A model generated the notes under the pieces. It saw only the letters and a program-made list of their open reading frames with translations. It was not told the origin of the DNA and ran no database searches. Shown here piece by piece: positions 53,660 through 62,605 of a DNA stretch of 64,000 nucleotides. Location of the stretch: contig VXPW01000064.1 of the NCBI GenBank assembly GCA_009839325.1, positions 1 through 64,000 of the forward strand, in the 5' to 3' direction. The position numbers were made by a program, and so were the translations under genes. The stretch comes from Rhodospirillales bacterium. GTDB lineage: Bacteria > Pseudomonadota > Alphaproteobacteria > TMED109. The stretch's first letter is position 1. Each line of letters opens with the position of its first letter.

Positions 53660-54289
53660 ATGAGCCGATTCGCATCGTTCCTGACTGCATCGATCCTCGC
53701 GTTGGTCGCGCCGCCCGCCGTCTTCGCCGCAACCGACGATGGAAGCGCGGTCGCCACGTTCGCAGGCGGGTGCTTCTGGTGCGTGGAGTCGGACTTCGAC
53801 AAGGTACCCGGGGTGCTGGAAACCATATCCGGGTACACCGGCGGGACTGTGGAGAATCCAACCTACAGGCAGGTCACCAAGGGGGGCACCGGACATCGGG
53901 AGGCGGTGCAGATCCGCTACGACCCCGAGCAAGTCTCCTACGAACGGCTTCTGCACATCTTCTGGCGCAGCGTCGACCCCACCGACGGCGGCGGGCAATT
54001 CTGCGACCGCGGGGAGAGCTACCAGACCGCGATCTTCGTCGGGAACGACGAGGAACGGCGCCTTGCCGAGACCTCGAGGGAGATGCTGAAGGAGTCGATG
54101 GTGCTGGACGCACCGGTAGTCACGCCGATCGAGCCAGCCGGCGTGTTCTACCCGGCCGAGAACTACCACCAGGACTACTACACGAAGAACCCGATCCGCT
54201 ATCGGTTCTACCGGTTTTCGTGCGGGCGCGACTCACGCGTGAAGCAGGTCTGGGGCGGGCAGGCGCACGAAGGCATCGGGCAGCACTGA
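53660..54289 (+). CDS. msrA: Exported peptide-methionine (S)-S-oxide reductase MsrA
   Basis: Repairs oxidised methionine, 209 residues. The catalytic Cys is in [19 protein letters not shown] (GCFWC), and substrate-site residues follow in [21 protein letters not shown] and [15 protein letters not shown] signal peptide ([21 protein letters not shown]) places it in the periplasm, unlike cytosolic MsrA. ATG 53660 has AGGA 7 bases upstream; ATG 53642 in frame lacks a site. A third Cys (RFSCGRD) near the C-terminus could serve as resolving Cys. Monocistronic. Confidence 0.9.
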   Translation: MSRFASFLTASILALVAPPAVFAATDDGSAVATFAGGCFWCVESDFDKVPGVLETISGYTGGTVENPTYRQVTKGGTGHREAVQIRYDPEQVSYERLLHIFWRSVDPTDGGGQFCDRGESYQTAIFVGNDEERRLAETSREMLKESMVLDAPVVTPIEPAGVFYPAENYHQDYYTKNPIRYRFYRFSCGRDSRVKQVWGGQAHEGIGQH

Positions 54290-54763
54290 GACAGGGTTCA
54301 TGCAGGAAGCGTTGCCATCGCGCCTTCGCGCGAGGAGCAACGAGGTCCCCCGATAGCGAGACTGCGTACCGCAGTCACACGGAGGCACCCGCCGACAAGA
54401 AGGCCACGTTCAGCACTCCGTTGCCTCATGGGCATTCGCGCGGGAGGGACTCCGCGAACGACTTCGCAGCGGGCGCGTCACAACAGGCCGACTCAGGGAG
54501 TTCGCGCGCACGGCACGTGTCTGGTCGGTGACGCAGCCTTTGATCGCGGCGATGGTGGCCGATCGCAAGTGAGCTTCGCAGGCCCCAACCAGACGATTGG
54601 GGCACGGTTCCGGCCTTCAGAGCTACCGGTAACCCTGCATCACGTTTCCAGGCCCAAGCGAAACCCCAGGAATTCTCTCAGCGCGCAATGATCAATCTGC
54701 TCCGGTCTCCTCGTCGGGCGAACGATCGCAGGTCGGTGGCGGGATCGGAGATACCAAACAAAG
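54290..54763. other. 474-base spacer with two hairpins, convergent genes
   Basis: No gene. A compound hairpin at 54310-54342 (CGTTGC/GCAACG outer stem, TCGCGC/GCGCGA inner stem, CTTC loop) lies 20 bases beyond msrA and may end its transcript. A second stem at 54582-54603 (GCCCCAA with TTGGGGC, 8-base loop) lies about 160 bases beyond the minus-strand permease. Neither has a T-run. Confidence 0.45.
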
Positions 54764-56818
54764 TCAGGTCAGGCCGAGCTGGGCCTTGCGGCGACTGGCC
54801 CAGGCCGAAATCAGTCGATCCGCCGTCAAGCCGAGGAATGCCACGCAGAGCGCCAGGAGCAGCCCGAGACCGGCGTCGTTCTGGGCCTTGGCCTTGAAGA
54901 TCTCCCGGGCGAGATCGAAATTGCCGCCGATGAATCCGGCGATCATCACCATGAAGAGACCAAACATGATGGTCTGGTTCACTCCCAGCATGATCTCGGG
55001 AAACGCCAGCGGCATTCGCACCTTCCAGAGTATCTGGGACGGGGTGCAGCCAGATGAGATGGCGGCCTCCACCATGCTGTGCGGCACTGCCCGCAATCCC
55101 ACATAGGTGTACCGAATCACGGGAATGCTCGCGTAGACCACAATCGCCATGATCTGGGAGATGGTGCCCACCTGGAACAGCATGATGACCGGAATCAAGT
55201 AGATGAACGATGGGAAGGTCTGGAAGGTGTCGCAGAGAAACGCTACCACGCGGGTTCTCCGGTCCCGGCGCGACGCCCAGACGCCAACGGGAAATCCGAA
55301 GATCACGCAAATGACGACAGCCACGAAAACGAGGTAGGTGGTCACCATGGCCTCGGTCCACCAGCCAGAGAGCACGATGAAGCCGACATACGCTCCCACC
55401 AGCGCCGCGAGGCGCCAACCGCCCAGCACCCATCCGCACAAGCCGGCTGCGCCAAGGAACACTGTCCAGGGAAGTTGTTCGAAGAAAGTCCGGATGGGAA
55501 TGAGGACGTAGGGCGGCAGGTACTCCCTGATGAAGCTCAGAGGTTCGAACAGTGCGGACACGACGCCCCTGATGAGCAGGTCCCACTGCGGCGCAAGGGT
55601 GACGGTCATCTCGCGCGGCAGCTGCCCGGCCTCGGGCACGAGATAGGCCAGCAGGATTCCTGCTGCCGCGGCAAGGCCGGCCGCGGTCAGGTACGGATGG
55701 ACACTCCAGAAGGGGCCATCCTGCCGGTGCACCGGCTCCTTCTCCGACAGTGCCTGGCTGAGCCGATCAAGCGCGATCGCCATCAGAACGATCGCGATGC
55801 CGCTCTCCAGGGCGCGACCCAACTGGAGCGTCTGGAGGCGGAAGAGGAGATCGATGCCGAGGCCCCTGGCGCCGATGAACGCCGAGATCACGACCATCGC
55901 CAAGCACTGCATGATGACCTGGTTCACGCCGACCATAAGGGTTGGCCGAGCCGCCGGGATACGTACGCGCCAGAGCATCTGCCGCCTCGTGCACCCTGCC
56001 ATGACACCCGCTTCCAACACTTCCGCAGCGACGCCGCGCAGCCCCAAGATCGTGATCTTCGCCATCGGCGGCAGCGCAAAGAGGATCGTGGCGATCGCAC
56101 CGGCCTTGTGGCCCAGCCCGACGAAGACCACGATCGGGATCAGGTAGCCGAAGTGTGGCAGCGACTGCATGAGATTGAGGATGGGCCAAAGCGCCCTCTC
56201 GAAACGCCTCCATTTCAGCGCCAGGATCCCCAGCACCAGCCCGATGAGGATCGCGATCGGCGCCGTCACCAGCACCAGCGACAGCGTGGTCATAGCCAGT
56301 TCCCACTTGCCGAACACGGCGCAGTAGGCGATGCACGAGGAAGCGAGGAGTCCAAGCCCCCACCCCCGGAGATACCAGCCCAGGATTCCCGCCAGCGCGC
56401 TCGTGACCACCCAAGGAATGGGCGGAATTTCCCAATCCGAGAATCCGGAGATCAAAAGATCCTCGGAAAAGTTCAGAGGCCACACGATCAGTCCCGCGAT
56501 CCCGCGCGTGACGTCCCGGAAGGTAAGGAGACCGAATATCTCGTGCTCTCGCAGAACGATGACGATGCCGTTGAACCAGTCGGCGACGCTGCTGCCCTTG
56601 ATCGTGAGCGCGGGGAAGAACGCGTCACCAAAGATGAGGAAAGGCAGCGGTAGGTTGGTAGTCCACAACTCGGGAGGAGTGATGGCCCAATCAGGCAGCG
56701 TTCCCCGGAACAGGATGAGAAAGACGACTCCGAGTGCCGCCACGAGCGGCCAGCGCAGCCGGAACCACGCAGACCGGGGCCCGGCGGTCGGAAGTGCAGG
56801 CCCGGCAGTCCCTGTCAC
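54764..56818 (-). CDS. Fused double permease of a quaternary-amine ABC importer
   Basis: 684-residue membrane protein containing two ProW-like permease domains in one chain. Each has its own ATPase-contact loop: EAGVMAGCTRRQMLWRVRIP (about residue 270) and EAAISSGCTPSQILWKVRMP (about 595). Each half also has the preceding PIVVFVGLG / PVIMLFQVG and following VNQVIMQ / VNQTIMF helices. Ordinary ProW is about 280-350 residues with one domain. Fused permeases of this size occur in marine alphaproteobacterial betaine and TMAO importers (TmoW-like). GTG 56818 begins 2 bases after the ATPase stop. Confidence 0.85.
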   Translation of the reverse strand: MTGTAGPALPTAGPRSAWFRLRWPLVAALGVVFLILFRGTLPDWAITPPELWTTNLPLPFLIFGDAFFPALTIKGSSVADWFNGIVIVLREHEIFGLLTFRDVTRGIAGLIVWPLNFSEDLLISGFSDWEIPPIPWVVTSALAGILGWYLRGWGLGLLASSCIAYCAVFGKWELAMTTLSLVLVTAPIAILIGLVLGILALKWRRFERALWPILNLMQSLPHFGYLIPIVVFVGLGHKAGAIATILFALPPMAKITILGLRGVAAEVLEAGVMAGCTRRQMLWRVRIPAARPTLMVGVNQVIMQCLAMVVISAFIGARGLGIDLLFRLQTLQLGRALESGIAIVLMAIALDRLSQALSEKEPVHRQDGPFWSVHPYLTAAGLAAAAGILLAYLVPEAGQLPREMTVTLAPQWDLLIRGVVSALFEPLSFIREYLPPYVLIPIRTFFEQLPWTVFLGAAGLCGWVLGGWRLAALVGAYVGFIVLSGWWTEAMVTTYLVFVAVVICVIFGFPVGVWASRRDRRTRVVAFLCDTFQTFPSFIYLIPVIMLFQVGTISQIMAIVVYASIPVIRYTYVGLRAVPHSMVEAAISSGCTPSQILWKVRMPLAFPEIMLGVNQTIMFGLFMVMIAGFIGGNFDLAREIFKAKAQNDAGLGLLLALCVAFLGLTADRLISAWASRRKAQLGLT

Positions 56819-56820
56819 GA

Positions 56821-57843
56821 TCAGCTTCCGTCGGCAAACAGCGCGTCAACCACCTGCTGTCGCGTCAGGGATCCCACGACGTTCCCGGACCCGTTCACAA
56901 CGGACACGGGCTTGTCCCGGCCGATCACTAGACCCGCAACATCTCCAATGCGCTGGTCATCGATGACTGCCGGACCATCGGTACGTTCCCCGTCCGCCGG
57001 CCCCATGACGCTGGCGACCGTCAGCAGCTTGGCCTTCGGGATGTCACGCGTGAATGCTCGTACGTAGTCAGTGGCCGGCTTCGTAACCAACTCTTCAGCC
57101 GTGCCAAGCTGCACAATCCGGCCCTCGTACATGATGGCAATACGATCTGCGAGCCGGACGGTCTCGTCGAAGTCGTGGGTGATAAAGATGATCGTCTTGT
57201 GCAGCAGATTCTGGAGCCGGAGGAATTCGTCCTGCATCTCTCGCCGGATCAGCGGATCGAGCGCCGAAAACGGCTCATCCAGAAACCAGACGTCTGGCTC
57301 CACCGCGAGTGACCTCGCGATCCCCACGCGTTGTTGCTGGCCACCAGACAGTTCGCGCGGGTAATATTTTTCGCGACCTTTCAACCCGACCAGTTCGATG
57401 ATCTCGAGAGCTCTCTCGTGCCGCTTCGCGCGATCCACGCCCTGAACCTCAAGCGGAAATGCGACGTTGTCGATCACCGTGCGGTGGGGAAGCAACGCAA
57501 AGTTTTGAAACACCATGCCCATCTTGTGACGGCGAATCTCGATCATCTCCTTCTCGGTGGCCTTGAGAAGGTCGGTTCCCTGAAATATCACCTGGCCGTG
57601 TGTGGGTTCGATTAATCGCGAAAGGCACCGAACGATGGTCGATTTGCCCGACCCGGACAGCCCCATGATGACCAGGATCTCGCCCGGCTGAACATCGAGA
57701 TTGACGTCCTGGACCGCACCGATGTGTCCTGACTGCTCGAACTGCTCGGGCGAGGGTTTGGAGTCATGCCGGGCAAGGAATTTGGCCGGCTCAGGCCCGT
57801 AGATCTTCCAAAGTCCGCGGCAGAGAATTACAGGCTCAGCCAT
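56821..57843 (-). CDS. Quaternary-amine ABC importer ATP-binding protein (ProV-like)
   Basis: ProV/OpuAA-type ATPase, 340 residues from ATG 57843 (MAEPVILCRGLWKIYG), which has GGAG 10 bases upstream; the frame is open to 57894. Walker A is GLSGSGKSTIVRCL (about 60), the signature LSGGQQQRVGIARSL and Walker B WFLDEPFSALDPL. The insert KFLARHDSKPSPEQFEQSGH between the first strands is typical of TMAO/betaine ATPases with long N-termini. A single C-terminal CBS-like stretch (VVNGSGNVVGSLTRQQVVDALF) remains. Downstream is the fused permease. Confidence 0.87.
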   Translation of the reverse strand: MAEPVILCRGLWKIYGPEPAKFLARHDSKPSPEQFEQSGHIGAVQDVNLDVQPGEILVIMGLSGSGKSTIVRCLSRLIEPTHGQVIFQGTDLLKATEKEMIEIRRHKMGMVFQNFALLPHRTVIDNVAFPLEVQGVDRAKRHERALEIIELVGLKGREKYYPRELSGGQQQRVGIARSLAVEPDVWFLDEPFSALDPLIRREMQDEFLRLQNLLHKTIIFITHDFDETVRLADRIAIMYEGRIVQLGTAEELVTKPATDYVRAFTRDIPKAKLLTVASVMGPADGERTDGPAVIDDQRIGDVAGLVIGRDKPVSVVNGSGNVVGSLTRQQVVDALFADGS

Positions 57844-58206
57844 CGCGCAATCGCTCCACCGGACTGCCAGGTCCACTTGGGCGCATTGTGTCACGGCTTG
57901 ATGCGGTTAGCAGCGTATCTCCACCACCCAAGAAGCGCGGCCGCTCGGCATGGTCAAAGGCGAGCACCGGGAACCGCGGGCCCTCCGTTCACCGTGAACG
58001 GCATCGACGCCCCGTGGCTGCCGACAGGACGGCCGTGAATCCTCGCCGGCGACCCGAGGCGCCGGCTTGCGGCAGAGCCGAACATGGCTCCGGGCCTGCG
58101 CCCATCGCCGGCAGATTCCAGGTGCCCAACCCGTCCAATGAACGTCCGATGTGCCGGCCGTGGCGATGTACGTGGCGCCGAACATTCCTGGAAACGCTGG
58201 AACCAA

Positions 58207-58242
58207 AATGCCGGTCAGCGGACGGCTCCGCTGACCGGCATT
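58207..58242 (-). terminator. Rho-independent terminator of the binding-protein gene
   Basis: A perfect 16-bp stem (58207-58222 with 58227-58242) closes a 4-base CGGC loop. On the minus strand it is followed by TTTTGG. It lies 64 bases beyond the binding-protein stop, so it ends that transcript before the ATPase and permease genes. The rest of the spacer 57844-58206 shows no gene and must contain the separate promoter of the ATPase gene. Confidence 0.85.
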
Positions 58243-58306
58243 CGACCAACCTTCAATGTCAACGATGGTGCAATCGGGCGCTGGTTCGCCGACCTTGGTT
58301 CACCGA

Positions 58307-59254
58307 CTATCCATCGGAGGAGAGCCAAGCCTTCCACTTGGCCTCGTTCTCCGCGAGCCACTTGGCCGCCGCGTCCGTGACCTCCATCTTGTCGATGTCC
58401 ACCAGCTTGGCCATCACGGCGATGTCCAGATTGGTGAAGTTGATCTTCTGGACCACCGCGTAGGCGGCCGGATGCCTCTCGGGGAACTCCTCCCAGACAC
58501 CAATCTTCAGGTAGCCGTCCTTCGGATTCCCGCAGTCATGCGTGGTCTCGGGATTGATTCCCAACGCCGCATCTTCACGGCAGCCCTCGAAGTACTCCGG
58601 AAACTCCACGAACTTCCCGTCATAGAGAGCTTCAATGAAATTCGGGGTCCAGTTGAAGAGGACGATCGGCCTGGACTTTTCGGATGCAATCGCGAGTTCC
58701 GCCCAAAGTGCGTCCGCGGAGCCCGCGTTGATCACGGCAAAGTTCATGCCCAGTCCGGCAACGCGCTCGTCGTCTCCCTTGAGCCACTCGGCAGGACCGC
58801 CTAGGAAGCGTCCCTTCGGTGAAGTCTCGGACGTAACGAAGAGTTCCGCACAGTTGTTCAGGGCCTCCCAGTCGGGCAGACCCGGGCAGGCCTCTTCGAC
58901 GTAAGCGGGATACCACCATTCCTCGCGCGTCAGTGCATCGTGCGTTGCCGCGTCGATCACGCATCCCTTGGCAACCTGCTTTTCGAAAGCGACGCCGAAG
59001 GCGCCCTGCCAAACCTCGTGCACAAGATCAACGTCGCCCTCGCACATGGCTTCGTAGACTGCGCCGCTGTCCGCCGGCACGTACTCGACCTCACTTCCGG
59101 CCGCCTCCAAGATGCGACCGACGACCTCCGCTCCGACCAGTTGGCTGGTCCAGTTGTGGAGTGGGATTCGAATTGGATCGTCGGCGTTCGCGGAACCCAC
59201 GATCGCGAAGGACCAAACCAGGACGACACCGACTATTAGCTTACGGACAACCAT
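58307..59254 (-). CDS. Betaine/TMAO-type ABC importer, periplasmic binding protein
   Basis: OpuAC-family binding protein, 315 residues. ATG 59254 has GGGAGG 6-7 bases upstream and gives a signal peptide (LIVGVVLVWSFAIVGSANA). Substrate-site candidates are LHNWTSQLVGAEVV, HEVWQGAFG, REEWWYPAYVEEACPGLPDW and VLFNWTPNFIEALY. Four to six Cys (MCEGD, KGCVID, EACPG, NNCAEL, EGCRED, HDCGNP) likely form disulfides, unlike the ChoX at the left end. The REEWWYP...CPGLPDWEAL block recalls TmoX and related marine betaine binders; choice between TMAO, betaine and others cannot be made by eye. Confidence 0.83.
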   Translation of the reverse strand: MVVRKLIVGVVLVWSFAIVGSANADDPIRIPLHNWTSQLVGAEVVGRILEAAGSEVEYVPADSGAVYEAMCEGDVDLVHEVWQGAFGVAFEKQVAKGCVIDAATHDALTREEWWYPAYVEEACPGLPDWEALNNCAELFVTSETSPKGRFLGGPAEWLKGDDERVAGLGMNFAVINAGSADALWAELAIASEKSRPIVLFNWTPNFIEALYDGKFVEFPEYFEGCREDAALGINPETTHDCGNPKDGYLKIGVWEEFPERHPAAYAVVQKINFTNLDIAVMAKLVDIDKMEVTDAAAKWLAENEAKWKAWLSSDG

Positions 59255-59788
59255 GCCCATCCTCCCTTGCTGCCAGCGCATGCTTCATCCATCGCGTCCG
59301 GGCGATCCGTGATCCGGAGGCCCTGAAAAGCCGGAATCCCCTGTTCCATCGAGCCGACTGTCGCCAGCGAGCGTTGGCCATTCGCACGACCCGGATCTCG
59401 TTGACGGTCAATCATGCGGAAGGACGAAGAAATCGGCCTTAAACTAGATTCGTCTGGACTCCAGTTTTCGATCGGATTGCCAGTGGACGCGTGGCCCGTG
59501 CGGCGCGCACGGGCGCGCAGGGTACCAAAAGCGCCCCTAGGTGGGTATCCCGCAATTGGATGACAATCCGTGCCTCGTGACCAGAATTGTACGCAATTTC
59601 CGATGTTTAGACTCCGAATGCCCGACGCGATCCGGTTGAACCGGTCCGCCTCCTGGCCCGTCAGACCCGACGGCTTCCGCTCATCCGGGCGCAAACCGGC
59701 TAGGCCGGTCTCCGCATGAGCCTTGCCCCCCTGCCCCAGTACGCGGAGCGGGTTTGACAAGTGGCCGCAACAACCCAACATTGCAGGC
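59255..59788. other. Divergent spacer with one perfect inverted repeat
   Basis: 534 bases without a credible gene. GCCCGTGC (59494-59501) and GCACGGGC (59507-59514) form a perfect 8-bp inverted repeat with a 5-base centre, about 240 bases before the binding-protein start. It may be an operator. An AT-richer patch at 59435-59475 could hold promoter elements; none is assigned. Confidence 0.45.
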
Positions 59789-60151
59789 ATGGATACTTCC
59801 GTCGAAGCGCCGATCCGGCTCACCGAGCGGGCCCGACAGCGGCTTTCCTTCATTCTGAGCCAGCCTGAACTGGCTGCGAAGTTCGTCAGGATCGCAATTC
59901 AGGGCGGTGGCTGCTCCGGGTTCTCGTACGACTTTTCGCTCGATGACGCGCTGGACGGCCAGGACGATATTGTCATCTCGCAACGGCCGGACGGGACGGG
60001 TGCCGGCCTGGTCATCGACTCGATGTCCATGATCTACGTGGCAGGGAGCGAGATCGACTGGATCGAAAGCCCCGGCGGCGCGATGTTCAACATCGAAAAT
60101 CCCAACGCGACAGCGAGTTGTGGCTGCGGCACGTCTTTCGCGATCGACTGA
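59789..60151 (+). CDS. erpA: A-type iron-sulfur carrier (IscA/ErpA/HesB family)
   Basis: Fe-S cluster carrier, 120 residues. The three ligand Cys are in GGGCSGFSYDF (about 43) and SCGCGTSFAID (C-G-C at about 112-114). Helix RLTERARQRLSFIL and the strand VIDSMSMIYVAGSEIDWI are family-typical. ATG 59789 gives MDTSVEAPIRL, the usual start; the frame opens earlier. Delivers clusters to target enzymes. The symbol is given for the group; IscA, ErpA and SufA are hard to tell apart by sequence. Followed 9 bases later by xthA, a pairing frequent in alphaproteobacteria. Confidence 0.88.
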   Translation: MDTSVEAPIRLTERARQRLSFILSQPELAAKFVRIAIQGGGCSGFSYDFSLDDALDGQDDIVISQRPDGTGAGLVIDSMSMIYVAGSEIDWIESPGGAMFNIENPNATASCGCGTSFAID

Positions 60152-60160
60152 TCCCTCCGC

Positions 60161-60943
60161 ATGAAAATCGCCAGTTGGAATGTGAATTCGATCCGGATTC
60201 GGATCGAACACGTAGTTGACTGGCTGCGCGACGCAGAGCCCGACGTACTCGCATTGCAGGAACTGAAGGCCACCAGCGAACAGGTACCGGTCGACATGCT
60301 GGAGGCCTGCGGCTACACCGTGGCAGTGGCGGGCCAGAAAGGCTTCAACGGTGTCGCGCTGGCGTCCCGCTACCCCCTGGAGGGCGTGGTTACCGGGCTC
60401 CCCGGCAACGAGGACGACGACGCGGCCCGGTACATTGAGGCGTGGGTTGACGCGCCCGCGGGCCGCGGCGTCCGGGTGGGATGCATCTACCTTCCGAACG
60501 GCAACCCGGTCGAAAGCCCAAAGTTCCCGTACAAGCTGGACTGGATGTCGCAGCTGCAGGTCCAGGCCGAGCGACTGTTGGAGCTCGAGGAGGCAGCGGT
60601 GCTCGCGGGCGACTTCAACGTCTGCCCGACCGACCGCGATCTGGCGGACCCGGCATCCATGCGGGATGATGCGTTATGTCGCCCCGAATCACGGGCGCGG
60701 TTCCGGCGCTTGCTGCACCTCGGCTACACCGACGCCTACCGGGACCTGCACCCGGACTCCGAGGAGGTGTACACGTACTGGGACTACGGGCGGGCGTTTG
60801 ATGACAACCGAGGTCTCAGGATTGATCACCTGCTGCTCTCGCCGCAGGCGGCCGACCGGCTCGAGGCGTGCGATGTCGATATCCGCCCGCGCACACGAAA
60901 ACGCCCGTCGGATCATGCACCGATCTGGTGCGTTCTTGCGTGA
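60161..60943 (+). CDS. xthA: Exodeoxyribonuclease III
   Basis: AP endonuclease and 3'-5' exonuclease of base-excision repair, 260 residues. Family motifs are KIASWNVNSIRIR at the N-terminus, LALQELKATSEQVP (metal Glu, about 35), YLPNGNPVESPKFPYKLDWM (about 108), LAGDFNVCPTDRDL (catalytic Asp-Asn) and the final LRIDHLLLSPQ ... KRPSDHAPIWCVL with the active His. ATG 60161 begins 9 bases after the Fe-S carrier gene. Confidence 0.93.
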   Translation: MKIASWNVNSIRIRIEHVVDWLRDAEPDVLALQELKATSEQVPVDMLEACGYTVAVAGQKGFNGVALASRYPLEGVVTGLPGNEDDDAARYIEAWVDAPAGRGVRVGCIYLPNGNPVESPKFPYKLDWMSQLQVQAERLLELEEAAVLAGDFNVCPTDRDLADPASMRDDALCRPESRARFRRLLHLGYTDAYRDLHPDSEEVYTYWDYGRAFDDNRGLRIDHLLLSPQAADRLEACDVDIRPRTRKRPSDHAPIWCVLA

Positions 60944-61059
60944 GGGAGCCGCCGCCGTCAAGACAAACGGTCGGGCCGAACGGTCGAAGACGGGGAATGC
61001 GCTGTATTCTCGGGGCAGGCACACGCTAACCGGTGCCCGTTCCCAACTCCGGTAATTCC

Positions 61060-62460
61060 ATGACCACCCAGCCTCCCTCTTCGCCCGGAACCATGTGGGG
61101 CGGCCGGTTCGATTCGGGACCGGTCGAGCTGATGCAGCGCATCAACGCCTCACACCCGTTCGACCGCAAGCTCTGGGAGCAGGACATCCGGCAGTCGCGA
61201 GCGCATGCCGAGATGCTGAAGGGCCGGGGACTGCTCAGTGCATCCGACCATCAGGCCATCCTCGATGGGCTGGCCCAGGTGGAGGCCGAAATCGCTTCCG
61301 GGGCCTTCTCTTGGAGCGACGAACTCGAAGACATCCACATGCACGTGGAACACCGTCTAACGGAAATCGCCGGACCGGCCGGAAAGCGGCTGCACACGGC
61401 GCGTTCGCGGAACGACCAGGTGGCGACCTCGATGCGTTTGTGGGCCCGCGACACGCTCGACCAGCTTGATGCTGGACTGCGCGCCCTGCAGTCGGCGCTG
61501 CTCGATCAAGCCGACGGGCACGCCGGCGCGATCATGCCGGGATTTACGCATCTGCAGCCGGCCCAACCGGTCACGCTCGGCCACCACCTGCTGGCCTACG
61601 TCGAGATGCTGGATCGGGACCGGGGACGGATCCGCGATGCCCGCGACAGGCTGAACGAATGCCCCCTCGGCGCGGCAGCATTGGCCGGCACGCCGTTTCC
61701 CATCGACCGAGAGGAAACGGCGCAAGCGCTCGGCTTCCGACAGCCCATGCGGAACTCGATCGACGCGGTCTCCGACCGTGACTTCGTGCTGGAAGTCCTG
61801 TCGACGGCCGTTATCGCTGCCGTGCACCTTTCGCGCCTGGCCGAGGAGCTGGTGCTGTGGTCCACGCCGGCGTTCGGTTTCGTCACTCTGCCGGACGCGT
61901 TCTCCACCGGATCGTCGATCATGCCCCAGAAGCGGAATCCGGACGCAGCGGAGCTCGTGCGCGGCAAATCGGGACGGATCCTCGGCGCGTTCGTGGCTAT
62001 CGCCACGGTTCTCAAGGCCCTGCCGCTTGCCTACGCAAAGGACCTCCAAGAGGACAAGGAACCCCTGTTCGACGCGACCGATGCGCTGGCCGTGTCGGCG
62101 GCCGCGCTGACCGGGATGATGGAAGCCCTGTCGTTCAACACCGCGGCCATGCGGGCGATGGCCGAGGTCGGGCATCCGACTGCCACCGACCTGGCAGATT
62201 GGTTGGTCAGCAAGGCCGGGATGCCGTTCCGGGACGCCCACGCGGCCGCCGGCCGTGCCGTCCGGCTGGCGGAGGAGCGGAGCTGTCGCCTCGATGAGCT
62301 ATCCTTGGCCAATCTTCAGTCGGTGATTCCCGAAGCGAACGCCGAAGTCTTCGACGTGCTTGGCATCGAAGCGTCGCTGGCCCGCCGCACCAGCGCAGGG
62401 GGGACAGCTCCGGCCTCGGTTCGCTCCGCCGTGGCGGCAGCGCGGGCGAGGCTCCGGTGA
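61060..62460 (+). CDS. argH: Argininosuccinate lyase
   Basis: Last enzyme of arginine synthesis, splitting argininosuccinate to arginine and fumarate, 466 residues. Motifs are [25 protein letters not shown] (about 110), [20 protein letters not shown] with the catalytic His (about 160), and the signature [20 protein letters not shown] with the catalytic Ser (about 285). ATG 61060 is chosen over GTG 61033, which adds nine residues; neither has a strong ribosome site. GTG of the lipoprotein gene overlaps the stop. Confidence 0.93.
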   Translation: MTTQPPSSPGTMWGGRFDSGPVELMQRINASHPFDRKLWEQDIRQSRAHAEMLKGRGLLSASDHQAILDGLAQVEAEIASGAFSWSDELEDIHMHVEHRLTEIAGPAGKRLHTARSRNDQVATSMRLWARDTLDQLDAGLRALQSALLDQADGHAGAIMPGFTHLQPAQPVTLGHHLLAYVEMLDRDRGRIRDARDRLNECPLGAAALAGTPFPIDREETAQALGFRQPMRNSIDAVSDRDFVLEVLSTAVIAAVHLSRLAEELVLWSTPAFGFVTLPDAFSTGSSIMPQKRNPDAAELVRGKSGRILGAFVAIATVLKALPLAYAKDLQEDKEPLFDATDALAVSAAALTGMMEALSFNTAAMRAMAEVGHPTATDLADWLVSKAGMPFRDAHAAAGRAVRLAEERSCRLDELSLANLQSVIPEANAEVFDVLGIEASLARRTSAGGTAPASVRSAVAAARARLR

Positions 62461-62600
62461 CTCGGCTGTGCGCCGTGTTCGGCATTGCCTTGCTGTTGGT
62501 GGTTGGATGCGGCAGAGCCGGCGACCTGGTCCGACCGCAAGGCAGTGAACACGATCCTGCCCCGCCGGGGCTGGAAACCGATCCACCGTACCAGTTCTGA
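62457..62600 (+). CDS. lptM: Small LptM-like lipoprotein
   Basis: 47-residue lipoprotein. GTG 62457 overlaps the argH stop (GTGA). The leader [17 protein letters not shown] ends in a lipobox Cys, followed by [11 protein letters not shown], the short G-x-G-x-L-x-x-P segment of LptM/YifL proteins. LptM assists maturation of the LPS translocon LptDE in E. coli. A short polar Pro-rich tail follows. Position between argH and lysA is the usual one in proteobacteria. Confidence 0.75.
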   Translation: MTRLCAVFGIALLLVVGCGRAGDLVRPQGSEHDPAPPGLETDPPYQF

Positions 62601-62605
62601 TTCCC

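Noticed and set aside
55079-56653. 524-codon open frame on the plus strand opposite the fused permease
   Set aside because: Antisense shadow with runs of charged residues and no family features.
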